64,000 nucleotides of DNA from Amphritea balenae (lineage in GTDB: Bacteria > Pseudomonadota > Gammaproteobacteria > Pseudomonadales > Balneatricaceae). Of this stretch, positions 48,781 through 59,762 are shown in pieces (positions within the stretch are counted from its first letter, which is position 1; every line of letters starts with the position of its first letter). The notes beneath the pieces were generated by a model that was not told the DNA's origin, did not search any database, and saw only the letters and a list, made by a program, of their open reading frames with translations. Location of the stretch: contig NZ_RQXV01000003.1 in assembly GCF_003858655.1 (NCBI RefSeq), forward strand, positions 248,001 to 312,000, in the 5' to 3' direction. The translations under genes and the position numbers were made by a program.

Positions 48781-49990
48781 CTGCAGTTCCTGTTTTATTC
48801 TGCTTGGAACGTTTGGGCTCAACCGGCATCTCGTTCTGCATTCGCTTCAGTTCGTAATCAACCCGCATTACTATCGCTAGCATCGCGCAGCTAACCACCA
48901 GACTACTGCCCCCATAGCTCAACAACGGCAAGGTCAGGCCTTTAGTGGGTAAAGCTCCCACGTTAACTCCAATATTAATCAGCGCCTGGCCCGCTAACAT
49001 GATGGCAAAACCATAGGTCATATAGGCCATAAAGAACTGCTTAAGTTTTTCAGCCTTACGTCCGATCTTAAACATTCGGATAGCCAGCAAACCATAGAGA
49101 CAAACCACCAGCAACGCTGCAATCAACCCCATCTCCTCGGCCAATACCGAAAATACAAAATCGGTATGCGCTTCTGGCAGATAAAAAAGTTTCTGCACGC
49201 TATTACCCAGCCCGGTACCCAGCCAGTCACCACGCCCGAATGCTATCTGCGCCTGAGCCAGCTGGTAGCCCGAACCAAAAGGATCGGCCCAGGGATCAAG
49301 AAACGTTTTTAACCGTACCACTCGATACGGTTGCAACATTGCCAGCGATGGAATGACGACCGCACAGCCAGCTACAATCAGTGCAAACTGGCTGAATTTC
49401 ATACCACCCAGAAAGATCATTCCCATGATGCTGCCCATCAGCACCACCGCCGCGCCGAAGTCAGGCTCGAGAATCAGTAAAAACACAAAAAAGGCTAACG
49501 GCAGTGCCGGTTTCGCTATCCCCTTCCAGCTACTACGCACTTCAGATAAGCGCCGTACCAGATAACCTGCCAGATAAACAACCATGGCAAACTTTGCAAC
49601 TTCTGATGCCTGAAGGTTAACCGGCCCCAAAGGGATCCAGCGTACCGAGCCATTAATTTCCCGGCCCACCAGCAACACCAATATCAACAGCAAAAAACCC
49701 AATAGCAACAACCAGGGCCCTGATCGCTGCCAAAAGCTCACCGGTATCCGGAACATCACTACCGCCGTTATCAAGCCGATAACAATAAAGATACCGTGGC
49801 GGATCATATAAAAAAATGGATTACTATTTCGCACAGCCGCGACTTCGATAGACGCTGAACTGATCATAATAAAGCCGATCAGAATCAGGCATAGCGCAGC
49901 AGTTAAAAACCAGGGATCAAACGGCAGGATCTGCTTGACTGCTGAGTCGGTACCGGGATCGACTGTTTCAGCGCTAGTAGCCAGCATCAT
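48773..49990 (-). CDS. ftsW: Lipid II polymerase FtsW
   Basis: 405 residues with ten membrane segments. SEDS-family motifs include LVGREINGSVRWIPLGPVN, FSVLAEEMGLIAALLV and the late LPLLSYGGSSLVVSC. It is the septal glycosyltransferase partner of FtsI. GGAGG is four bases before the ATG, which overlaps the end of murD. Confidence 0.97.
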   Translation of the reverse strand: MMLATSAETVDPGTDSAVKQILPFDPWFLTAALCLILIGFIMISSASIEVAAVRNSNPFFYMIRHGIFIVIGLITAVVMFRIPVSFWQRSGPWLLLLGFLLLILVLLVGREINGSVRWIPLGPVNLQASEVAKFAMVVYLAGYLVRRLSEVRSSWKGIAKPALPLAFFVFLLILEPDFGAAVVLMGSIMGMIFLGGMKFSQFALIVAGCAVVIPSLAMLQPYRVVRLKTFLDPWADPFGSGYQLAQAQIAFGRGDWLGTGLGNSVQKLFYLPEAHTDFVFSVLAEEMGLIAALLVVCLYGLLAIRMFKIGRKAEKLKQFFMAYMTYGFAIMLAGQALINIGVNVGALPTKGLTLPLLSYGGSSLVVSCAMLAIVMRVDYELKRMQNEMPVEPKRSKQNKTGTADE

Positions 49991-51339
49991 AGAGCCTCCA
50001 CCGCTTCGATGAAGGCATCACCCCGTGCAGGAAAGCCACTAAACATATCGAAACTGGCACAGGCAGGAGACAGCAGTACGATATCACCAGACTGAGCCAT
50101 ATCCGCAGCCAACTTAACAGCTTCGCTCATAGAGTCAGCATAATGACCCTTAAAGCAATTAACTGCGTCATCAATAACAGGGCCATCTTCACCAATAAGA
50201 ATCAACGCTCGACCGGCTGTTTGAAGGGGCTTATTCAGGTCTGAAAATTCAGCACCTTTACCCACGCCACCCGCGATCAATAATATTTTACTATTATCTG
50301 CCAGTGTTGCAGCCAGACCATCAATGGCAGCGACGGTCGCCCCTACATTGGTACCTTTACTGTCATTAAAAAAGGTAACACCTTGTTTTTCAGCAATCCA
50401 CTGACAGCGATGCTTAAGACCGGTAAAGGTTTTTAACGTTTGCAGCATTGCCGCCATCGGGATATTAACGGCATCGCCGAGTGCAAGTGCGGCTAGTGCG
50501 TTAGCAATATTATGCTGGCCCTGTGTTTTGAGCTCGTCAATCCGGAGTAACGGGTCTAAACCCTTGACCAGATACTGTTCAGCATTTTTTTCTAATAAGC
50601 CAAACTGATTCAAGTCCGGGCGACTCAGTCCAAAACTGGATACCTTGACCTGCTTATTAACCAATGGCGACGTCAGACTATCATCCCGATTGATCACTAT
50701 CTGAGCGCTACCACGAAATATCCGGTGTTTCGCCTGATAATAAAGCTGCATATTATTGTCGTAACGATCAAGATGATCCGGGCTTACATTCAGTACGGTC
50801 GCGACACTGGCCCGCAGGTCATTGACCGTTTCTAACTGAAAACTGGATAACTCCAGTACATACAGATCCTGCTCACCCGCAGCCAGCATATCCAGTACCG
50901 GTGTGCCTAAATTGCCGCCAATACCGGTATCAATCCCCGCATTCAACGCCATCTGCCCTACCAGGGTTGTCACCGTGCTTTTCGCATTAGAGCCGGTTAT
51001 CGCCACAATAGGTGCGCTGACAGCCTGACAGAACAGATCGATATCACCACTCAATTTCACGCCGGCGGCAACAGCCTGCTGAATGGCAGGCTGATCTTTT
51101 GCTACCCCTGGGCTCAGTAGTATTTCACTGGCCCGACTCAGAAGCCCTACATCCAGCTCACCACAATGAAGCTCCGCTGCAGGAAACTCAGTTTTAATTT
51201 GCTCAAGATTAGGCGGCACATCACGGGTATCGACCAGCACAAAAGGCAGCCCCTGACGCGCCAGATAGCGGGCACAGGATAACCCGGTCTGTCCAAGACC
51301 GATAATAACCCTCAACTGATCTGTCGCTATCAGACTCAC
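49987..51339 (-). CDS. murD: UDP-N-acetylmuramoyl-L-alanine--D-glutamate ligase
   Basis: 450 residues. N-terminal VIIGLGQTGLSCARYLARQG, the ATP loop ITGSNAKSTVTTLVG, and FNDSKGTNVGATVAAI. It adds D-Glu to the stem peptide. The start codon seems to be GTG at 51339 with GGAG five bases before it. Confidence 0.96.
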   Translation of the reverse strand: MSLIATDQLRVIIGLGQTGLSCARYLARQGLPFVLVDTRDVPPNLEQIKTEFPAAELHCGELDVGLLSRASEILLSPGVAKDQPAIQQAVAAGVKLSGDIDLFCQAVSAPIVAITGSNAKSTVTTLVGQMALNAGIDTGIGGNLGTPVLDMLAAGEQDLYVLELSSFQLETVNDLRASVATVLNVSPDHLDRYDNNMQLYYQAKHRIFRGSAQIVINRDDSLTSPLVNKQVKVSSFGLSRPDLNQFGLLEKNAEQYLVKGLDPLLRIDELKTQGQHNIANALAALALGDAVNIPMAAMLQTLKTFTGLKHRCQWIAEKQGVTFFNDSKGTNVGATVAAIDGLAATLADNSKILLIAGGVGKGAEFSDLNKPLQTAGRALILIGEDGPVIDDAVNCFKGHYADSMSEAVKLAADMAQSGDIVLLSPACASFDMFSGFPARGDAFIEAVEAL

Positions 51340-51349
51340 AGCAGCTCCG

Positions 51350-52432
51350 CTAACGTACTTTCAATGTTGCCAGTCCGATAAGAACCAGCACTACAGTAAT
51401 AATCCAGAACCGGACAATAACCCGTGGTTCTGGCCAGCCTTTTAATTCAAAATGATGATGCAAAGGCGCCATTCGGAAAATCCGCCGCCCGGTAAGCTTA
51501 AAAGATGCCACCTGAAGAATAACGGATACCGTTTCTATCACAAAAACGCCCCCCATTATCATCAATACAAACTCCTGACGCACCACGACGGCAATAACAC
51601 CTAAAGCAGCACCCAGCGCTAAGGCACCCACATCACCCATAAATACCTGTGCCGGATAAGCGTTAAACCAAAGGAAACCAAGTCCCGCGCCCACAATAGA
51701 GCCACAAATTATAATCAGCTCACCTGAACCTGCGATATATGGAATATGCAGATACTCTGCAAACTTGATATTACCGCCCAGATAAGCAAATACACCTAAT
51801 GCGCCGGCAACCAGAACCGTGGGTAATATTGCCAGGCCATCCAAACCGTCTGTCAGGTTGACCGCATTTGACGTACCTACTATGACGAAATAGGTAAATA
51901 CGATGAAGAACAGCCCCATATCAATAGTCAGATCTTTGAAAACCGGAAAGATCAACTGGGTTTCTGCCGGTGACTGTGCCGTCATATAAAGCAAAATGGC
52001 GGCTCCTAAGCCACCCACTGATTGCCAGAAGTATTTCCACTTTGCCGGTAACCCTCGGGTGCTTTTCTCAATCACCATCCGGTAATCATCAACCCAGCCT
52101 ACGGCGCCAAAAATAAAGGTCACACCCAGTACGATCCAGGTATAGCGATTAGTCAGGTCAGCCCAGAGTAGACTGCTGACTATAATTGCCAGAATAATCA
52201 GTGCGCCACCCATAGTAGGCGTACCTGATTTACTAAAATGTGATTCAGGCCCGTCATTGCGTACAGTCTGACTGATCTGTTTACTTTTCAGTTTCCGGAT
52301 CAGCGCAGGCCCTAAAAACAGCGAGATAGCTAACGCCGTCAATACGCCCAGAATACCGCGCAAAGTCAGATAGCTGAACACGGCAAAAAAACTGTTATAT
52401 TCAGCCAGCCATTCGGCTAGTAGTAATAACAT
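51350..52432 (-). CDS. mraY: Phospho-MurNAc-pentapeptide transferase
   Basis: 360 residues, ten membrane segments. [20 protein letters not shown], the aspartates in [10 protein letters not shown], and [14 protein letters not shown] and the histidines [13 protein letters not shown] identify MraY, which makes lipid I. Its start overlaps the murF stop by one base. Confidence 0.97.
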   Translation of the reverse strand: MLLLLAEWLAEYNSFFAVFSYLTLRGILGVLTALAISLFLGPALIRKLKSKQISQTVRNDGPESHFSKSGTPTMGGALIILAIIVSSLLWADLTNRYTWIVLGVTFIFGAVGWVDDYRMVIEKSTRGLPAKWKYFWQSVGGLGAAILLYMTAQSPAETQLIFPVFKDLTIDMGLFFIVFTYFVIVGTSNAVNLTDGLDGLAILPTVLVAGALGVFAYLGGNIKFAEYLHIPYIAGSGELIIICGSIVGAGLGFLWFNAYPAQVFMGDVGALALGAALGVIAVVVRQEFVLMIMGGVFVIETVSVILQVASFKLTGRRIFRMAPLHHHFELKGWPEPRVIVRFWIITVVLVLIGLATLKVR

Positions 52433-53805
52433 TAGCGGCTCTCCCCTTCAGTAAGGCCAGTGACAATCTCATCCATTCCCGCACTACGGGATCCTTTAAC
52501 CAGCAGGTTACGCTTGCAATCAGGTAACTGCTTAATAAAAGCCAACAAGCTGTGCTTATCTGTGAAGTTCTCAGCAGCATGACCACCGGCAGCAATAAAG
52601 CCATCTGACGCTGCAGCACTTAAAGGGCCGCAGCTATATAAGGCATCGATACCTTTTGCGGCAACATAGGCTCCCAGGTTACGGTGCTGTTGTTCTGCAT
52701 CCACACCCAGTTCAGCCATATCACCCAACACTAGTACTGCCTCGCCATTGAGTTCAGCCAGCGCATCAACCGCAGCTTTTACGGCATCAGGGTTCGCATT
52801 GTAGCTATCGTCTATAACCAGCATTGAATCATTCACTTGTACCGGACGCATGCGTCCGGCAGCGCCACGACACTGTCCCAAACCATCTGCAACCGTCGCC
52901 AGAGCGCAGCCATCCGCTAACTGAGCCGCTGCAGCTGCCAGGGCATTAGCAACATTGTGCCGTCCCATCAAACCTAAAATTACCGGGCGATGTGCACCAG
53001 CAAAATTCAAATTAAAGCGGTAACAACCGTTATCCTGCAGGGATATGTCAGATGCGAACACGGTCGCGGTATTATCGATAACCGAAAATGTGAACAACGG
53101 CTGCTGTTCCAGCATAGCCAGCCAAACCGATGCATGAGGGTCGTCCAGATTAACAACGGCGGTACCTTGCTCAGTCAGCCCCTGAAAAATTTCTGCCTTC
53201 GCCTTAACCACACCCTGAAGACTACCAAACCCTTCCAGGTGAGCGCCCATTGCGTTGTTAAGAATGGCTATATCAGGTTTCGCAAGGTGAGTACTATAGG
53301 CAATTTCATGGGGTCCGCTGGCCCCCATCTCGATCACGGCATACTGGTCACCTGATGATAACCGCAACAAGGTTAATGGTACGCCAATGTCGTTATTCAG
53401 ATTACCCTGAGTCGCCAGCGTCTGGCCGCGCAGACGGCTGATCGAAGCCAGCATCTCTTTTACTGTGGTTTTACCACTACTGCCGGTCACCGCAAACAGT
53501 ACACCGGTAAAACGATGACGGTTGTAAGCAGCAAGATTACCTAACGCCAGACGGGTATTACTCACGATCAGCTGCGGCAGTGAGGTATCAATTTTATGAT
53601 CCACAACAACAGCGGCTGCACCTTTACTTTCAGCCAGGCCAATAAAATCATGCGCATCAAAATTGTCACCCTTCAACGCAATAAACAGATCACCTTGCTG
53701 AATTTTACGTGTATCTGTACTGATACGCAGAATGTCACAATCATCCCCCAGCAGTGTTGCCGATAAAGGCTCTGCCAGTTCCGCCAATCGAAACGGACCA
53801 TTCAT
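52432..53805 (-). CDS. murF: UDP-MurNAc-tripeptide--D-alanyl-D-alanine ligase
   Basis: 457 residues. ATP loop [14 protein letters not shown], then [14 protein letters not shown] and [14 protein letters not shown]. It adds D-Ala-D-Ala to complete the pentapeptide. It overlaps murE by four bases. Confidence 0.97.
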   Translation of the reverse strand: MNGPFRLAELAEPLSATLLGDDCDILRISTDTRKIQQGDLFIALKGDNFDAHDFIGLAESKGAAAVVVDHKIDTSLPQLIVSNTRLALGNLAAYNRHRFTGVLFAVTGSSGKTTVKEMLASISRLRGQTLATQGNLNNDIGVPLTLLRLSSGDQYAVIEMGASGPHEIAYSTHLAKPDIAILNNAMGAHLEGFGSLQGVVKAKAEIFQGLTEQGTAVVNLDDPHASVWLAMLEQQPLFTFSVIDNTATVFASDISLQDNGCYRFNLNFAGAHRPVILGLMGRHNVANALAAAAAQLADGCALATVADGLGQCRGAAGRMRPVQVNDSMLVIDDSYNANPDAVKAAVDALAELNGEAVLVLGDMAELGVDAEQQHRNLGAYVAAKGIDALYSCGPLSAAASDGFIAAGGHAAENFTDKHSLLAFIKQLPDCKRNLLVKGSRSAGMDEIVTGLTEGESR

Positions 53806-55292
53806 AACTGCGCTCCTGTATCACGTTTAGCAGTCATTGCAGCCTCAGCCACAGCCACATCATCGAATGGCATTTTCACCCCTTGTATATCCTGATAATT
53901 CTCATGACCTTTACCGGCAATCAGTAATATGTCCTGCTCCTGAAGTGCATTGACTGCAGCAGTGATTGCCTGCGCCCGGTCTACATCGGTTATTTCCGGT
54001 TCAGATTCTTTGAAGCCAGCAAGTACCATACTAATAATCTGATCCGGATCTTCTGTCCTGGGATTGTCACTGGTAACCACAACCTTATCGGCCAATCGCT
54101 CAGCGATTGCCGCCATTTGTGGACGCTTGCCATTATCCCGATCGCCACCGCAACCAAATACGCACCAAAGGTTGCCCTGACAATGATTTCGCAACGCCTC
54201 AAGTGCCTTTTCCAGAGCATCAGGCGTGTGTGCATAATCAACGGCAACCAAAGGCTGATCCCGTGACACTAATTGCATCCGCCCCGGAACGGCTGAAATA
54301 GCGTTGACCGCTTCAGCAATCTGCGACAACGGCAGCCCCATTTTTCCTGTTACCGCAATAGTCAGTAATAAGTTACTCAGATTAAACCGGCCGATCAGAC
54401 CCGTATCCATCTGAAAGGTTCCCCAGGGAGTACTTACTTCTGCATTAATACCTGCGGTAGAAAGCTGTACCTTTGTCGCCCTTACCTGCGCCCCAGCAAC
54501 TTCACCAAAACTGATTCGATCCTGACCATCTGACTGGGCCAGAATTCGTACACCATAGCTATCATCAGCATTCACAACCTGATGATCGATATTCATCTCA
54601 TTAAACAAGCGTGCTTTAGCCGCACCATAGGTTTCCATATCACCATGGTAATCAAGGTGGTCACGGGACAAATTAGTAAAACCCGCTGCATCAAAATGCA
54701 CACCACTAACGCGATGCTGATCCAGCGCATGACTAGACACCTCCATCACCACACTGGTTGCGCCTTGCTGAAGCAAGGCTGCAAGCATAGCATGCAGACT
54801 TATGGCATCAGGTGTCGTATGGCTTGCTTCATCAAGCTGACCTAACAAACCATTACCTACGGTACCAATTAAAGCACTGGTTTCGCCGCTGTAATCCAAT
54901 ACCTGCGCAATATAATGCGCGCAGGATGTTTTACCGTTAGTTCCGGTAATACCCACCACTTTCATATGGAGGGAAGGCTCCCCATAGAATCGCGAAGCTA
55001 CCTCTCCGATCAGTTCAGCAACATCTGCCACACCGATCAGTGGGATAGCTACATCGATAGGGTCCGCTGCAGCCAATTCTGCGTCATTAACAATCGCAGC
55101 AACTGCCCCTTCTGCTGCAGCGGAGCAAACAAAATCTATTCCTTTATGGCTTACGCCATCACGGGCAAAGAACAAGTCACCCGGTTGTACTGCACGGCTA
55201 TCCTGAGCCACACCCTTAACAATTAACCCTGCAACCGCAGTATCTGCTAACTGAGGCATTAACTCAGCGAGACTAAAGCGCTTCATACTCAT
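53802..55292 (-). CDS. murE: UDP-MurNAc-L-Ala-D-Glu--meso-diaminopimelate ligase
   Basis: 496 residues. ATP loop GITGTNGKTSCAHYIA and the diaminopimelate-specific DNPRTEDP motif, which indicates a standard Gram-negative stem peptide. It adds the third amino acid. The start overlaps the ftsI stop; a second ATG lies two codons later. Confidence 0.97.
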   Translation of the reverse strand: MSMKRFSLAELMPQLADTAVAGLIVKGVAQDSRAVQPGDLFFARDGVSHKGIDFVCSAAAEGAVAAIVNDAELAAADPIDVAIPLIGVADVAELIGEVASRFYGEPSLHMKVVGITGTNGKTSCAHYIAQVLDYSGETSALIGTVGNGLLGQLDEASHTTPDAISLHAMLAALLQQGATSVVMEVSSHALDQHRVSGVHFDAAGFTNLSRDHLDYHGDMETYGAAKARLFNEMNIDHQVVNADDSYGVRILAQSDGQDRISFGEVAGAQVRATKVQLSTAGINAEVSTPWGTFQMDTGLIGRFNLSNLLLTIAVTGKMGLPLSQIAEAVNAISAVPGRMQLVSRDQPLVAVDYAHTPDALEKALEALRNHCQGNLWCVFGCGGDRDNGKRPQMAAIAERLADKVVVTSDNPRTEDPDQIISMVLAGFKESEPEITDVDRAQAITAAVNALQEQDILLIAGKGHENYQDIQGVKMPFDDVAVAEAAMTAKRDTGAQL

Positions 55293-57001
55293 TGCATTAC
55301 CACTTGAGTCGCGGGCTTCCAGTTATCTGGCGCAACATTTAACATCCGCAATGCACCTCCTACAACCCGGGAAAAGACAGGCGCAGCGACTTCGCCACCG
55401 TAATACTCTTGTCCCTTCGGATTATCGACCATGACAACTGCAATAATCTCGGGATTTTCTACCGGTGCGACACCGGCAAACACCGCAACGTACTTATCAT
55501 CTTCATAGCCACTGGAGCCCACCTTATGCGCGGTACCAGTTTTTCCTGCGACCTGATAACCCTCGATCGCGGCACGTCGTCCGGTGCCCCCTTGTTGAGT
55601 TACTGTTTCCATCATTCGTAACACCTGATTAGCTATCGCTTCTGGCATCACCCGGGTAGCAGGCTCCGGTCGTTCAAGCTTCAATAATGAAACCGGACGC
55701 GTTAATCCTCCGGTAGCAAAAGGAATATACGCCTGCGCAAGCTGTAATGGCGTAACCGCCAAGCCATAGCCGTATGACATAGTGGCACGTTCAACTAACC
55801 GGTTCTTTGCATGATAAGGCAGTACACCGGCCTGTTCACCAGGAAAACCAGTACCCGGAACCTGCCCCAGGCCCACGTTTTGCATCGTGTTACGTACAGC
55901 ATCTTCGTGCATACTCAAGGCAAGCTTAGTAACCCCTACGTTGCTTGATTTGGTAATTATCCTGCCGATATCCAACTCACCATAATTACGATGATCACGA
56001 ATGGTTTTACCTTTAACCCGGATATATCCCGGTGATGTATCAATAACACTATCTAACTGATATTTACCGCTCATTAACGCCGCCGCCACAGTCAAAGGTT
56101 TCATCGTCGAACCCGGCTCGAAAGTATCTGTCACCGCACGGTTACGTAACGATTCCATACCAGCCCCCAGATTACTGCGGTCATTAGGGTTATATGAAGG
56201 CTGATTCACCATCGCCAATACTTCACCGGTATGTGCATCCAGCACTACCATCGCAGCCGAATCCGCTTTATGTGCCTGCACCGCCGCTTTCAGCTCACGA
56301 TAGGCCAGATACTGCAGTCGCAGATCGATACTCAGCTGTAGATCCTGCCCCTGACTCATGGGTTCAAGCTCACGAATATGCTTAACCGTACGCCCCAGCA
56401 GATCGCGCATGACCAGTTTTTTACCCGGAACCCCCTGCAACCAATCATCAAAAGCCAGCTCAACGCCCTCCTGGCCTTTGCCATCAACATTGGTAAAACC
56501 AACCAGATGAGTCGCCACCTCGGCAGCAGGATAGAAGCGTTTATATTCCCGATCGACATAAACACCCGGGATATCCAGCGCTTCAATCTGAACCGCCTGA
56601 GCCGGAGTCATCTGACGCTTCAGATACAAAAATTGCTTTGCTCTAAAACGAGACACCTTACTCAACAACGCTGCTCGATCACTTCCCAAAAGGCTAGCCA
56701 GGCGATCAATTGATGCATTCTGCAGGTCAAATTCCTGGGGATTCATCCACACAGTTGAAACAGGTGCACTCACTGACAATGGCTGCCCATTTCGGTCACT
56801 AATCACACCCCGATGGGCTGGAATAACAGCGGTACGCAGTATCCGCGCATCACCCTGACGCTTAAGAAAAGCCTGCTCCTGCATATTGAGGGTCAACATT
56901 TTCCCACTAATAGCTAAACCGATCAGAACCAGGAGCAGAAATACCAGCCACAGACGCCAGCCTCTGGCTGCACGAGCTTGAATATCCTGCTCATCGCTCA
57001 T
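55289..57001 (-). CDS. ftsI: Septal peptidoglycan transpeptidase FtsI (PBP3)
   Basis: 570 residues. One membrane anchor (about 15-35), a pedestal domain, and a transpeptidase domain with the active serine in EPGSTMKPL (about residue 300), SSN (KSSNVG) and KTG (GKTGTAHKV). It crosslinks septal wall together with FtsW. It starts inside the end of ftsL. Confidence 0.97.
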   Translation of the reverse strand: MSDEQDIQARAARGWRLWLVFLLLVLIGLAISGKMLTLNMQEQAFLKRQGDARILRTAVIPAHRGVISDRNGQPLSVSAPVSTVWMNPQEFDLQNASIDRLASLLGSDRAALLSKVSRFRAKQFLYLKRQMTPAQAVQIEALDIPGVYVDREYKRFYPAAEVATHLVGFTNVDGKGQEGVELAFDDWLQGVPGKKLVMRDLLGRTVKHIRELEPMSQGQDLQLSIDLRLQYLAYRELKAAVQAHKADSAAMVVLDAHTGEVLAMVNQPSYNPNDRSNLGAGMESLRNRAVTDTFEPGSTMKPLTVAAALMSGKYQLDSVIDTSPGYIRVKGKTIRDHRNYGELDIGRIITKSSNVGVTKLALSMHEDAVRNTMQNVGLGQVPGTGFPGEQAGVLPYHAKNRLVERATMSYGYGLAVTPLQLAQAYIPFATGGLTRPVSLLKLERPEPATRVMPEAIANQVLRMMETVTQQGGTGRRAAIEGYQVAGKTGTAHKVGSSGYEDDKYVAVFAGVAPVENPEIIAVVMVDNPKGQEYYGGEVAAPVFSRVVGGALRMLNVAPDNWKPATQVVMQ

Positions 57002-57341
57002 CTCTGATCACCTCAACCTGCTCCGCAATTCGCATCCCCAAACGCTTAATTGCAACCGACTCAACCCGATTATTTGCAGCCAGGGCACCTTGTTCCAATA
57101 GCAACTGCCCCCACTCAACCTGCAGTTCATCCCATTGCTGCACTAACTCTTGCTGCTGATTAAACAGTAAGCGATATTGGTGTGCAGACCAGACAACCAG
57201 TAAAGCCGATATAACCAACAACCCAACCAAAACCAACAACAGAATCCCTTGTTTAATCAGTCGTATCGGCTCAATAATCTCTCCGACTTCAAGCTCATCC
57301 CCAACCGTTAGCCATCCTGGCAGTGGTATATTCAGTTTCAT
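56991..57341 (-). CDS. ftsL: Cell division protein FtsL
   Basis: 116 residues. One membrane segment ([21 protein letters not shown]) followed by a leucine-rich coiled coil (about 60-115), the typical FtsL layout. The sequence is poorly conserved; identity rests on topology and location between rsmH and ftsI. Confidence 0.92.
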   Translation of the reverse strand: MKLNIPLPGWLTVGDELEVGEIIEPIRLIKQGILLLVLVGLLVISALLVVWSAHQYRLLFNQQQELVQQWDELQVEWGQLLLEQGALAANNRVESVAIKRLGMRIAEQVEVIRDER

Positions 57342-58276
57342 CTGACTTTTTTCGCAGCCCGCATCACCGCACTACGTGAACGGGGATTATCTTCAACCTC
57401 ATCCCGTCCTGCCTTTACCGCTTTACCTACCGCCTTCAAACGGATCTGTAACATATCATCGGTTACTGGAATCCCGCGTGGTAGATGCTCATCACCCTTA
57501 ACGTGCTTACGAATAAAACGCTTAACAATACGATCTTCTAAAGAATGAAAACTGATCACAACTAAATGTCCACCCGGCTTAAGCACATCCAGCGCCTGAT
57601 CAAGGCAGCTTTCCAGATCTTCCAACTCACGGTTAATAAAGATACGAATACCCTGAAACGCGCGTGTTGCAGGGTTTTTACCTTTCTCCCATGACGGATT
57701 GGCTTCGGCGATTATCTTAGATAAGCGTGCGGTCGTGGTAATAGGTTCGATCTCTCGTTCAGCAATAATAGCCCGCGCCATACGCCTGGAGTGACGCTCT
57801 TCTCCATAGGTATAAAGCACATCCGCAATTTCTTTATCATCAGCACGCGCCAACCATTCGGCAGCGCTCTCACCCACATCCGGATTCATCCGCATATCAA
57901 GCGGCCCGTCAGCCATGAAGCTAAAACCACGACTAGGATCATCCAACTGTGGCGAAGACACACCGAGATCAAGCAGAACACCGTCGACCTGCCCCAGCAG
58001 ATCTTTCTTTACAACAAACTCTTCTAATTGAGCAAAGGAGCCACGCTCAATACTAAAGCGTGATTCATCTGCGAAACGCTCTGCAGCACAGGCGATCGCT
58101 TCAGGATCTTTATCGATCCCCATCAACCGACCGTTCTCAGATAAACGGTTCAATACCAGCGCCGAGTGACCACCGCGCCCGAACGTACCATCAATATAAA
58201 AACCATCCGGATCACTGACCAGGGTATCCACAGCTTCATTAAGCAACACTGTGATATGTTTATACTCTGCACTCAT
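57338..58276 (-). CDS. rsmH: 16S rRNA (cytosine-1402-N4)-methyltransferase
   Basis: 312 residues. SAM site [16 protein letters not shown], then [20 protein letters not shown] and the C-terminal [15 protein letters not shown]. It methylates C1402 in the ribosomal P site. Second gene of the cluster. Confidence 0.97.
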   Translation of the reverse strand: MSAEYKHITVLLNEAVDTLVSDPDGFYIDGTFGRGGHSALVLNRLSENGRLMGIDKDPEAIACAAERFADESRFSIERGSFAQLEEFVVKKDLLGQVDGVLLDLGVSSPQLDDPSRGFSFMADGPLDMRMNPDVGESAAEWLARADDKEIADVLYTYGEERHSRRMARAIIAEREIEPITTTARLSKIIAEANPSWEKGKNPATRAFQGIRIFINRELEDLESCLDQALDVLKPGGHLVVISFHSLEDRIVKRFIRKHVKGDEHLPRGIPVTDDMLQIRLKAVGKAVKAGRDEVEDNPRSRSAVMRAAKKVR

Positions 58277-58296
58277 GTGCGTTAACCCCTGTCGGT

Positions 58297-58752
58297 TTAA
58301 AGTGATAAATTCTGTAACTCATCTGGCAGCTCTGCGCCGCCATCAACTTCAGCCAGATATTCTTCGCGGGTCGCTAACCAGCGCTCCTCGCTCCAGATCT
58401 CAAACTTATTGCCCTGACCTAACAGAACAATTTTCTTATTCAGTTCCGCATAATCCCGTAAAGGTGCAGGCAGTAATAAACGACCATTACCATCCATATC
58501 CAGATCGGTAGCATGACCAATCAGTAAACGCTGTATCCGTCTTGCTGCAGGATTAAAACTGGGTAGTGCTTCGATCTTTTCCTGAATCTCTTCCCATTCA
58601 GCCAAAGGGTAAAGCAGTAGGCATCGCTCCTCGGTATCAATGGTCGCCACCAGATGCCCACAGCAATGCTCCGTGATCCTGTCACGGTAACGCGCTGGTA
58701 TAGCCATACGACCTTTTGCATCCAGATTGATTGGATTGACGCCTCGAAACAC
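58297..58752 (-). CDS. mraZ: Transcriptional regulator MraZ
   Basis: About 151 residues, two SpoVT/AbrB-like halves each with a DxxGR motif ([16 protein letters not shown] and [16 protein letters not shown]). MraZ binds its own promoter and represses the dcw operon. The canonical N-terminus [10 protein letters not shown] starts at a GTG (58750-58752) with GGGAG about 8 bases upstream; an upstream in-frame GTG at 58761 is less likely. Confidence 0.96.
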   Translation of the reverse strand: MFRGVNPINLDAKGRMAIPARYRDRITEHCCGHLVATIDTEERCLLLYPLAEWEEIQEKIEALPSFNPAARRIQRLLIGHATDLDMDGNGRLLLPAPLRDYAELNKKIVLLGQGNKFEIWSEERWLATREEYLAEVDGGAELPDELQNLSL

Positions 58753-58780
58753 GAGTTTCACTCCCCCATAACCAATTTAA

Positions 58781-58805
58781 CCCACAATTACCCACATTTA
58801 CCCAC
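58781..58805 (-). promoter_or_regulatory. Triple MraZ-binding repeat
   Basis: On the minus strand GTGGG occurs three times at exact 10-base spacing (58781, 58791, 58801). This is the known MraZ operator pattern and lies between the promoter and mraZ. Confidence 0.92.
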
Positions 58806-58813
58806 TAACACAC

Positions 58814-58842
58814 ACTATAGAAATTAACCCCCCCGTTTGCAA
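58814..58842 (-). promoter_or_regulatory. Promoter of the mraZ-dcw operon
   Basis: TTGCAA (58837-58842) and TATAGT (58814-58819) with a 17-base spacer on the minus strand. The MraZ repeats lie directly downstream of the -10 box. Confidence 0.65.
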
Positions 58843-59151
58843 GGCCGATATTGGTTCTTTGATGAAGGATTAAGAGCGCTTAAAATCAGGTTAAAAGCCC
58901 AGATTTCAAGGGACATAGCTATCAGAGAGCAGTTACAAAGAAATGAACTTGAAGCAGTTTTAAGATAAGACCGAATTCAAACTGAAATATTCAAGTAAAA
59001 GTAATAATTAGAATCAAAACTACATTCACAAAGCAGAAAAACAAACACAAGAACCGCCTCCAGCCCAGCAATCTCAAAAAACTCACCTAAACTAATTACA
59101 GTCCCCCGCATCAAGCTGGCAGGAGAGTATATAGAAAGCAAGGAAAGCATC
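58843..59151. other. AT-rich intergenic region upstream of the PagP-like gene
   Basis: No gene, strong repeat or clear promoter was found. A GGAAAG ribosome-binding site stands just before the ATG at 59152. Confidence 0.4.
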
Positions 59152-59700
59152 ATGACTTTAAATAAAAACGTAATAATTCAATTGCTATTATCTATATTGC
59201 TCATATCTATCTCGTCCACAGCCTTGCTAAGCAGCGTAACTGCTGCCCCATACGAAAACCAAAAAGACAAAGACCTTAATCTTCACTTGAATGGAGCCAG
59301 CTATCACTTCAAAAGAGCCGGACACAATGAACAAAACTACGGATTAGGCTTCTCATACAAACTCTCAGATTCAAACCAGAGGCCAGACTTCCTGAAAAAA
59401 GAACCTCTTTATTTTGAACTCGATATCTTTAAAGATTCCTTTTCAGATACAGGCCTGACTGCAGCAATTGCCTGGAAAAAACGCTTATCCAAACGCACTT
59501 CCTACGGCATAAAAGCAGGTCTTTGGTACGCACAATCCAATACAGATAAGTACAACACACCATTTTTACCATATGTTGTACCCTTTCTAGAAACCAACTA
59601 CGACACCAGAATAAACTTGAGAACAACAATAGTCCCTCCTTTTGGAGATGTAACCTACGGCTCCCTTATGTTCCAACTAATTATAAAAACTGACAGATAA
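59152..59700 (+). CDS. PagP-like small outer-membrane beta-barrel, putative lipid A acyltransferase
   Basis: 182 residues with a signal peptide (cleavage near residue 32, VTAAP). The mature part is short amphipathic strands, as in an eight-strand barrel. His52 (GASYHFKR) and Asp95-Ser96 (IFKDSFSD) match the catalytic His33, Asp76 and Ser77 of E. coli PagP, including the 43-residue distance and the FKDS word. A later PFLPYVVPF resembles PagP PLPVLLPL. PagP moves palmitate from phospholipid to lipid A in the outer membrane. Overall similarity is low, so this is a motif-based proposal. The gene is more AT-rich than its neighbours. It is convergent with rnpB. Confidence 0.55.
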   Translation: MTLNKNVIIQLLLSILLISISSTALLSSVTAAPYENQKDKDLNLHLNGASYHFKRAGHNEQNYGLGFSYKLSDSNQRPDFLKKEPLYFELDIFKDSFSDTGLTAAIAWKKRLSKRTSYGIKAGLWYAQSNTDKYNTPFLPYVVPFLETNYDTRINLRTTIVPPFGDVTYGSLMFQLIIKTDR

Positions 59701-59762
59701 TCGAAAACAGCTAACAAAGAGCCAACAAGCAGCTAAAAATACCTTTCTGAAACAGAGGATTT

